NCBI RefSeq assembly: GCF_013366375.1
Contig: NZ_JABWMJ010000012.1
Location: 117,465 to 181,464 of the forward strand
Length of the DNA stretch: 64,000 bases
Origin: Rhizobacter koreensis
GTDB taxonomy: Bacteria > Pseudomonadota > Gammaproteobacteria > Burkholderiales > Burkholderiaceae_C
Reading direction: 5' to 3'
In this document: piece after piece, positions 58,537-64,000 of the stretch
Position numbering within the stretch: the first letter of the stretch is position 1
How the letters are laid out: each line of letters starts with the position of its first letter
Notes under the pieces: generated by a model
What the model saw: the letters and a program-made list of their open reading frames with translations, nothing else
The model's database searches: none
Told to the model about the DNA's origin: nothing
Position numbers and translations under genes: made by a program

Positions 58537-60321
58537 CTACACCGTACGGGTAGCGACGGACGCCATAGCGATCAAGGCATCCGTCATTGCTCGACCCATC
58601 CCGTGCTGACTGAACCCGCCGGCCGCTTCGCCGCCGGCGTAGAGGCCGGGAATGGGCTTGCCGGACAAGTCGAGGACCTCGCGTTTGCCATTGATGCGCA
58701 GGCCCGACCTCGCATCGTGGAGCGTCGGCGTCGCCCAGGCGGCATAGAAGGGGCCCCTCTCGATCCTGAATTGCGGGGAGGGTTTGCCGAAGTCGTTGTC
58801 CGTACCCCCCACATAGCTGTTGTACCGCGCCACGGTGGCGGCCAAGGCCGCCGGCGAGACGGGAATCCGCTGCTGCGGCATGACGATCTTCGCCGCCAGC
58901 TCTTCCAGCGTGTTTGCCGAAAAGAAGAATCCATCCGGATCGACGACAGGCGGATTCACATTCATGTTCCTGCGCTGCCGGGCAGCGTCATCGAAGATGA
59001 ACCAGATCGGCCCGCCGCCGTTCATGCCGTCGCCGGGTGAAGCCAAGGCGGCGTCGAGAAAGGCGTTCGCTTCGGGGTTGTAGGCGAGCTTCGCGAGGTT
59101 CTTGTAGTCCCATTGCGTGTACGAGGGAACCTGTCCGGCGCTGTTCGTCGGGAACTGACCGGCCATTTCGTTGTAGAAGCGGAGGTTCTGGTTCTGGGGA
59201 TCAAGGCCCGCCTTGGCCTTGATCAAGATGCCGTCCTGGAAGTTCACGGTGATTCCCGTGGCTTTCACCTTTCCTTCCAAGAAGGGTTTGCTCTGCAGCC
59301 CCCAATTGAGGAACGTGTAGTTATGCTGCGTTCCGACCTTGCCCGCCTTGGTGACGTTGGTGCCGATCTCGGCCATGTGGTTGTACGCGCCCGCGATGGC
59401 CGCGCCGACGTTCATCCCTGCGAAGATGCCGCTGGCGTCTTGGAACGACCAGGGCTCGCCGGCGACGCTGATGTACTCCGCCCCGAGACGTGGATCGAAC
59501 ATCTGGCGGTAATGCTGATTCCCTTGCCCGCCCCCGGTCGCAATGAAGACGCCCTTGCGTGCCTGAATCTGGATGGTGCCGCCGTTATATGAAGCCGTGA
59601 CCCCGGCCACCCCCCCGGCCCCTTTGGCCCGGTCCAGCGTCAGCAAACGGCAGTTCAGCAGGATCGTCGCGCCCTTTGCCACGGCCGAGTTGTAGAGCGG
59701 ATAAGCGGCCCCAGGCCCTTCCGACGTCGTCGCTCCGGACCCGCTTCCCACCAGTCCAGTCCGCGCCGATTCGTATTTCAGGAGGGCCGTGTGCATCATC
59801 CGGTTGAACGAGTTGCCGACTTCGTTGCCGCCGGTGTTGTCGGGCGTGGTTCTTGTGAACACGACCCCGTTGCGGCTCAGGAAGTCTTGCAGGCCGGTGT
59901 TGAAGTTGGCATACCACCGGATGACCTCGTGGTCGTTGTAGCGGTAGCTCGGAAAGCCGTTCGGCTGGACGACGGTCCAGTCGGTCAGATCCCTATACAG
60001 GATGTCCGGCGTGTCCCCAAGGCCGGCCAACATCTGGGCAGGGGAGCCGCCCCCGATCGGAATGTTGCCCGAGTTGACGATCATGCGTCCCCCGAATCGC
60101 GATTGCGCCTCGAGGACGACGACCGAGAGGCCCAGTTCTCTGGCGCGAACCGCGGCGGCCAGGCCCGCTGCGCCGGCACCGCAGATGACCACGTCGGCCA
60201 TGTACTTTGCGGTGCCGCTCTGGGCCTGGGCAAGGTTCGGCGCAAGGGTGGTGCTGCCCACCCCTGCTGCGGCGGCGATGCCGGCAGCGCCCTTCAGTAA
60301 TGAGCGACGGTTGACTTCCAT
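58537..60321 (-). CDS. Tat-exported FAD-dependent oxidoreductase (fumarate reductase-like)
   Basis: This 594-aa flavoprotein carries a twin-arginine signal (NRRSLLKGAAGIAAAAGVG) ending near AQAQS, so it is exported folded with its cofactor. FAD binding is by VVICGAGAAGLAAAVRARE, then LEAQSRFGG, and GLYAGGEAAGGFSQHGMGRA near the C-terminus. The layout is that of the FAD_binding_2 family (fumarate and urocanate reductases, ketosteroid dehydrogenases), which adds or removes hydrogens across a C-C bond. ATG at 60321 follows GAGGAGACC. It is preceded by regulatory element copy C, so it likely shares control with the bicupins. Confidence 0.88.
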   Translation of the reverse strand: MEVNRRSLLKGAAGIAAAAGVGSTTLAPNLAQAQSGTAKYMADVVICGAGAAGLAAAVRARELGLSVVVLEAQSRFGGRMIVNSGNIPIGGGSPAQMLAGLGDTPDILYRDLTDWTVVQPNGFPSYRYNDHEVIRWYANFNTGLQDFLSRNGVVFTRTTPDNTGGNEVGNSFNRMMHTALLKYESARTGLVGSGSGATTSEGPGAAYPLYNSAVAKGATILLNCRLLTLDRAKGAGGVAGVTASYNGGTIQIQARKGVFIATGGGQGNQHYRQMFDPRLGAEYISVAGEPWSFQDASGIFAGMNVGAAIAGAYNHMAEIGTNVTKAGKVGTQHNYTFLNWGLQSKPFLEGKVKATGITVNFQDGILIKAKAGLDPQNQNLRFYNEMAGQFPTNSAGQVPSYTQWDYKNLAKLAYNPEANAFLDAALASPGDGMNGGGPIWFIFDDAARQRRNMNVNPPVVDPDGFFFSANTLEELAAKIVMPQQRIPVSPAALAATVARYNSYVGGTDNDFGKPSPQFRIERGPFYAAWATPTLHDARSGLRINGKREVLDLSGKPIPGLYAGGEAAGGFSQHGMGRAMTDALIAMASVATRTV

Positions 60322-60396
60322 TTACGGTCTCCTCTTTGAGTTTCTGAAGCGGCGCAGGTTTGACAAGTCCATGGCAGTTCACGAAGGTGGCAAGGG

Positions 60397-60540
60397 GCTT
60401 CCATCGTGACCGCCGTAGAGACTTGCTCCACAGCAAGTGCTCGCAGTGTTGCCGTCTGTGCCCGCGGGGCGCCTCAGTGTTTGCCCGCGCCGCAACTGAG
60501 AAGATGTGATGTCGCTATAACCATTGCACAACCCTGGAAT
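60397..60540. promoter_or_regulatory. Regulatory element copy C upstream of the flavoprotein gene
   Basis: This is the third copy of the ~144-bp element, with the 46-bp core at 60475-60520 and a perfect TTGC-N7-GCAA box (60481-60495). An ATG (60539-60541) sits where the LysR start lies in copy A, and the next codons (MASPIHTS...MKQF) loosely resemble MIPPLQS...VKQL, but no LysR gene follows. Confidence 0.75.
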
Positions 60541-60878
60541 GGCCAGTCCGATCCACACTTCGGGACCGTCGATGAAGCAGTTCGCAGATGAGCGGTCGCG
60601 AGGCGGGCGCACTGCGTTCCCCTGCGGGTGGCGACTCATCGCGCTCGCCAGACGCCGTGCACAGCGACAGAGTGCACGACATCTGCTGGGGCGCGAAGCA
60701 TGCAACGCACTCGGTCGGCGGCAGGTTAAATGAACCGGAAGCGCCAGGCGGACGGAATCACGACCGGCTCGTGATACAACTAGCGCTCATTCCCGGCAAC
60801 CGGCAGTCCGGTCAAAGCGACGAACGGTCTGACCTCTCGATCGTGACCGACCGGGCGACGGGGCGCCGATCGTCACGA

Positions 60879-60980
60879 GTGCTTCGGTCGCCACGAAGTT
60901 CGATCGACGGGCGCCGCGAGCAAGGCCGCGACGCCGCGGCGTTTTACACAACGATTAGCACAGTGATTGCCGCCGTCTGA
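60879..60980 (+). pseudogene. 3' remnant of a second ketoglutaric-semialdehyde dehydrogenase gene
   Basis: The reading SSIDGRREQGRDAAAFYTTI, then STVIAAV-stop, aligns with the end of the ALDH encoded at 52604 (SSYGPREQGRYAAEFYTT, then VKTAYTAA-stop). DNA similarity is strongest at 60915-60980 and ends at the equivalent stop codon. There is no start or upstream catalytic part. It lies 25 bases before the SDR gene. Confidence 0.75.
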
Positions 60981-61005
60981 TTTCCACACTCATGGAGGAG
61001 CAGTG

Positions 61006-61725
61006 ATGACACAAAAAAGAGTCGCCATCGTTACGGGCGCGGGCAGCGGAATCGGCAAGTGCGCGTCGCTCGCGCTGCTGAGGGACGGCTACCACGTCGG
61101 CCTGGTGGGCCGGCGCAGGGAGATGCTCGAGAAGACCGCGGCCGAATCCGGCGCGGAGGATCGCGCGCTGGTGCTGGCCGCCGACATCACCCGGGATGCC
61201 GACGTCGAGCGAGTGTTTTCCAAAGTGAAGAGCAAGTTCGGCCGGCTTGACGTGCTGTTCAACAACGCCGGCATGGGCGCTCCCGCGGTACCGATGGAAG
61301 ACCTGCCGATCGAGACCTTCCGCGAGGTGGTGAACCTCAACCTGGTGGCGATGTTCATGTGCACCCAGCACGCCATCCGCATCATGAAGGCGCAGACCCC
61401 GAAGGGCGGCCGCATCATCAACAACGGGTCGCTCTCGGCGCACGTGCCGCGGGCGCTGTCGGTGGCTTACAGCGCCACCAAGCATGCGGTCACTGGCCTG
61501 ACCAAGTCCATCTCGCTCGATGGCCGCGATCACGACATCGCCGGAAGTCAGATCGACATCGGCAATGCGCTCACCGAACTGGCCACGGGCATGAGCACCG
61601 AGCCGATGATGGACGTGAAGTACGCCGGCGCAGCCGTGCTGCACATGGCCAACCTGCCGCTCGATGTGAATGTTCAGTCCATGGCCATCATGGCCACGAA
61701 AATGCCGTTCATCGGCCGCGGCTAG
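61006..61725 (+). CDS. Short-chain dehydrogenase (classical SDR)
   Basis: This 239-aa NAD(P)-dependent oxidoreductase has VTGAGSGIGK at the N-terminus, NNAG, the catalytic Ser in NNGSLSAH and YSATK (about 155-159), then SQIDIGNALTELATGM in the substrate lobe. ATG at 61006 has GGAGGAG five bases upstream, one of the best ribosome-binding sites in the region. It is the first intact gene after element copy C and the ALDH remnant, so it may have inherited the LysR-type promoter. Substrate unknown. Confidence 0.88.
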   Translation: MTQKRVAIVTGAGSGIGKCASLALLRDGYHVGLVGRRREMLEKTAAESGAEDRALVLAADITRDADVERVFSKVKSKFGRLDVLFNNAGMGAPAVPMEDLPIETFREVVNLNLVAMFMCTQHAIRIMKAQTPKGGRIINNGSLSAHVPRALSVAYSATKHAVTGLTKSISLDGRDHDIAGSQIDIGNALTELATGMSTEPMMDVKYAGAAVLHMANLPLDVNVQSMAIMATKMPFIGRG

Positions 61726-62038
61726 GCCGGGAGGCCGGGCGGCATAGCCGCCGACGGTGCCGCGCTGGCGAATGGATGTTCGGCTCACGGCACGTTCCCG
61801 GGGCACCGTCCTGGCCGGTCAGGCCGGCCCGCGCGCCGCCACCGGTTGAGCCGGTTCTGCTGTATCTCAGATGCACGCCCAGCTAAGGCCTGCCATCTGT
61901 TCACCCCGCTTGATGCATGTTCGCTCGACCAGTCGCGAGCGCGGATGGCGTGACCGCGGACCCGGCGCAGGACCTTCACCCGTCCAACCTCTTCAAGTAC
62001 GGCATCATGAAACGCGCAGCGACAATGGAGCTATCACG
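61726..62038. other. Intergenic gap between two SDR genes
   Basis: 313 bases with no supported gene. GC falls somewhat in the second half. I see no clear hairpin with a T-run and no promoter I can defend. Confidence 0.4.
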
Positions 62039-62770
62039 ATGCTGAACGAAAAGACGGACCCGCGCCGGGTGCTGGTGGTCGGCGGCACCAGCGGCATTGG
62101 CGCGGCCATCGGCGCGGCCTTCGTCGCCGCAGGCGATGCGGTGACGATCACCGGTGCGACGCCGGACGAGGTGGCGGCCGCGCGCGATGAGCCGGCGCTG
62201 GCCGGCGCGTCGCTTGCGCCTCTCGACGTGCGTGATGGTGCTGCGGTCGAGGCACTCATCGGCGGCCTCGAATCACTCGACGTGCTCGTCAACTGTGCCG
62301 GCGTGATCCGGCGCGGCGCCGAGCACGACCCCACGGTGTTCGCCCAGGTGGTCGACATTAACCTGGTCGGTACCATGCGCTGCTGCAGCAGTGCGCGGCC
62401 GCTGCTGGCGCAGCGGCGCGGCTGCATCGTCAACACCGCGTCCATGCTCAGCTTCTTCGGCGGCGGCCTGGTGCCCGGCTACAGCGCCAGCAAAGGCGGC
62501 ATTGCGCAGCTCACGAAGAGCCTGGCGATCGCCTTCGCTGCCGACGGCATTCGGGTGAATGCGATTGCGCCCGGCTGGATCGCCACACCGCTGACGCAGG
62601 CGCTGCAGGACGACCCGGCGCGAGCGGCGCCGATCCTGGCGCGCACCCCGATGGGCCGCTGGGGCACACCCGAGGACATCGCCGGGCCGGTGCTGTTCCT
62701 CGCGAGCACCGGGGCGCGCTTCGTCACCGGCGTCGTGCTGCCGGTCGACGGCGGCTACCTCATTGCTTGA
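62039..62770 (+). CDS. Short-chain dehydrogenase (classical SDR)
   Basis: This 243-aa protein has VVGGTSGIGAAIGAAF at the N-terminus, VNCAGVIRRG, NTASMLSFFG with the catalytic Ser and YSASK (about 148-152). The C-terminus VLPVDGGYLIA is typical. Similar SDRs act in sugar-acid or aromatic side-chain oxidation. ATG at 62039 has GGAG nine bases upstream. The cupin dioxygenase-like gene starts 44 bases after its stop, so the two are probably co-transcribed. Confidence 0.88.
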   Translation: MLNEKTDPRRVLVVGGTSGIGAAIGAAFVAAGDAVTITGATPDEVAAARDEPALAGASLAPLDVRDGAAVEALIGGLESLDVLVNCAGVIRRGAEHDPTVFAQVVDINLVGTMRCCSSARPLLAQRRGCIVNTASMLSFFGGGLVPGYSASKGGIAQLTKSLAIAFAADGIRVNAIAPGWIATPLTQALQDDPARAAPILARTPMGRWGTPEDIAGPVLFLASTGARFVTGVVLPVDGGYLIA

Positions 62771-62814
62771 CCTTTCCCAAACTCTTCAACCGACCTTTCG
62801 ACGGAGCGGCTCTC

Positions 62815-63324
62815 ATGGATGACAAGTGGCAACCCTATCGACACCCGATGCCCAAGGAGTCGCCGCCCGAGTTGCTGGTGCCCGACGTGATTCCGCACGA
62901 CGAGCGTATCTGGGTCCCGGTAGAGGACAACGTGTGGTTCCGGCCGCTGTGTCTGTCGGCCTCGCGCGGGTACTGGATGAACCTGCTGCGCGTTCGACGC
63001 GCCGGCGTTCTGTCGCGGCACCGGCATCCCCAGCCGGTGCACGGCTACGTGCTGAAAGGCGAGTGGCGCTATCTGGAGCACGACTGGGTTGCGCGCGAAG
63101 GAGGCTATGTCTATGAAGCGCCCGGCGAAACCCACACGCTGGTCGTCGATCCGCACGTGGACGAGATGATCACGCTGTTCCAGGTCAACGGGGCGATGAT
63201 CTACTGCGATCCCGATGGGCGCTGCACCGGCTACGACGATGTCTTCACGCGCATCGACAAGTGCCGCGCGCACTACCGCGCCGTGGGCCTCGGCGAGGGC
63301 TACATCGACCAGTTCATTCGCTGA
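62815..63324 (+). CDS. 2,4'-Dihydroxyacetophenone dioxygenase-like cupin (169 aa)
   Basis: This single-domain cytosolic cupin has VPVEDNVWFRPLCLSASRGY, the metal-binding SRHRHPQPVHGYVLKGEW and GETHTLVV. These His residues would hold iron. Proteins with exactly this pattern are named 2,4'-dihydroxyacetophenone dioxygenase family; the founding enzyme cleaves an aryl ketone C-C bond. The C-terminus (VGLGEGYIDQFIR) is complete. ATG at 62815 has GGAG ten bases upstream. With the upstream SDR this suggests oxidation of an alcohol to a ketone followed by cleavage; that is inference. Confidence 0.8.
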   Translation: MDDKWQPYRHPMPKESPPELLVPDVIPHDERIWVPVEDNVWFRPLCLSASRGYWMNLLRVRRAGVLSRHRHPQPVHGYVLKGEWRYLEHDWVAREGGYVYEAPGETHTLVVDPHVDEMITLFQVNGAMIYCDPDGRCTGYDDVFTRIDKCRAHYRAVGLGEGYIDQFIR

Positions 63325-63440
63325 GGGTCGATCGGCCGCGCGAAGTCCTCGGTCCGGGGCCGGTCGGACGCTCTCATCGAACCAGCTGCGCCGATCCTGT
63401 GCGTCGGGCCGCGACGGCCTGCCGTCGGATCCAGTCCATA

Positions 63441-63470
63441 GGCAGTGCTGCGGGGTGCCGCAGCACTGCC
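63441..63470 (+). terminator. 13-bp perfect hairpin after the cupin gene
   Basis: GGCAGTGCTGCGG (63441-63453), loop GGTG, CCGCAGCACTGCC (63458-63470). It lies 117 bases after the plus-strand cupin stop. The stem is very stable but no T-run follows. Confidence 0.5.
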
Positions 63471-63641
63471 TCATCCCGACGCCGGCGCCGGCTTTCTTCA
63501 GGACGGCGCCATGGGCGATGCATCGATGACGACCATGCCAGTTCGCATCTCGCTGGCGGTAGGGGCCTGAACCCGGACGCTGCCAGTTGGCCAGCACCAG
63601 CCGTGAGTTCAGGCGGCATACCCATGTGAGAAGAGCGAAAA

Positions 63642-63665
63642 GGGGACGCCAACCTCGGCGTCCCC
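63642..63665 (-). terminator. Intrinsic terminator of the partial minus-strand gene
   Basis: GGGGACGCC (63642-63650), loop AACCTC, GGCGTCCCC (63657-63665). On the minus strand the stem is followed by TTTTCGCTCTTCT, a fair T-rich tail, 77 bases after the stop at 63742. Confidence 0.7.
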
Positions 63666-63741
63666 TTCGATCTTCAGGCACCGCTTCTCGGCATGCCTTC
63701 CAGGACCCGCCGCACGGCCGACGGTCCCGGGCAGAACCCGT

Positions 63742-64000
63742 TCAGGGCTTGAACGTGTAACCCGGCTTGATCGCGACGTCCGCAGGGATGGGCTGCAGGT
63801 CGGCAAACAGCGCCGGATATTTCTGCATCACGCTGAGGATGTACTTGGGTTCGATGTGCTTGTTCACGTCGAACGTGAGAGCCGGCTCCGCTGGTTTGAA
63901 CACGCAGCGGCCTGAGTTAAGTGGATTGGCTGCGGTTTGAAGTTCTTCAATCCCGGGCCCCTGCCAGGCCGCCGGAGGCGCCCCGGTTGAGCCCCTGTAC
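63742..64000 (-). CDS. C-terminal end of an unrecognised protein, cut by window edge
   Basis: A minus-strand frame open from the right edge to a TGA at 63742-63744 encodes at least 86 residues: GIEELQTAANPLNSGRCVFK, PAEPALTFDVNKHIEPKYIL and, at the end, IPADVAIKPGYTFKP. Composition and the terminator behind it support a real gene. I do not recognise the family from this tail. Confidence 0.6.
   Translation of the reverse strand, partial: YRGSTGAPPAAWQGPGIEELQTAANPLNSGRCVFKPAEPALTFDVNKHIEPKYILSVMQKYPALFADLQPIPADVAIKPGYTFKP

Larger units (their letters stand above)
63325..63741. other. Intergenic region with two strong hairpins
   Basis: About 417 bases without a supported gene, between the convergent cupin (plus) and the partial gene (minus). 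It contains the hairpins at 63441-63470 and 63642-63665, listed separately, which probably end the two transcripts. Confidence 0.5.

Noticed and set aside
60588..60980. Plus-strand frame of 130 codons as an intact gene
   Set aside because: Only its last ~30 codons have meaning, as the 3' remnant of an ALDH gene; the rest has no recognisable content or start.

Overview
The window is about 64 kb of very GC-rich, densely coded DNA. It has no tRNA, rRNA, CRISPR array or complete insertion sequence that I can see. Three PEP-CTERM proteins, a wealth of c-di-GMP enzymes, LysR/GntR-controlled catabolic operons and the general codon style point to a betaproteobacterium, most likely Burkholderiales. 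That assignment is inference; there is no marker gene.

Region 1 (1-6935) is a c-di-GMP signalling block. A minus-strand MHYT-GGDEF-EAL protein faces, across a structured 477-bp gap, a three-gene plus-strand operon. The operon encodes a photoactive-yellow-protein-like PAS protein (the Tyr, Glu and Cys chromophore positions are conserved with exact spacing), a PAS-PAS-GGDEF diguanylate cyclase and a PAS-GGDEF-EAL protein. All three genes overlap by 1-4 bases. A hairpin plus T-run sits directly before the PYP ribosome-binding site.

Region 2 (6961-28745) is a 21.8-kb minus-strand operon of six genes with overlapping or nearly overlapping ends. It encodes proteins of 210, 3399, 715, 344, 1364 and 1219 aa. 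The 3399-aa protein has a DUF6603-like core, and the last gene encodes a BNR/Asp-box beta-propeller-like protein. None has a recognisable enzymatic signature or a signal peptide. This is the best candidate for an undescribed multi-protein system.

Region 3 (28914-32700) holds a small membrane protein, a PEP-CTERM protein and a secreted alpha/beta-hydrolase.

Region 4 (32961-45542) is a sugar and sugar-acid catabolic locus. It has a complete ABC importer (ATPase, Tat-type binding protein, two permeases), an IlvD/Edd sugar-acid dehydratase, SDR dehydrogenases, a FAH-family diketo-acid hydrolase, a GntR/FCD regulator, a DapA-family 2-keto-3-deoxy-arabonate dehydratase-like enzyme, a DenD-like dehydrogenase and a D-2-hydroxyacid dehydrogenase. 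The enzymes could support both a dehydratase/semialdehyde route and a diketo-acid hydrolysis route.

Region 5 (46288-64000) is a mosaic. Two PEP-CTERM genes come first, one with a sigma-54-like promoter. Then three secreted bicupin proteins, a Tat-exported flavoprotein, a LysR regulator, an iron alcohol dehydrogenase, an alpha-ketoglutaric-semialdehyde-dehydrogenase-like ALDH, SDRs and a dihydroxyacetophenone-dioxygenase-like cupin are arranged around three copies of a ~144-bp regulatory element. One copy is followed by a dead LysR start and another by a dead ALDH 3' end, so the region grew by duplication of a LysR-controlled divergent unit and later decay.
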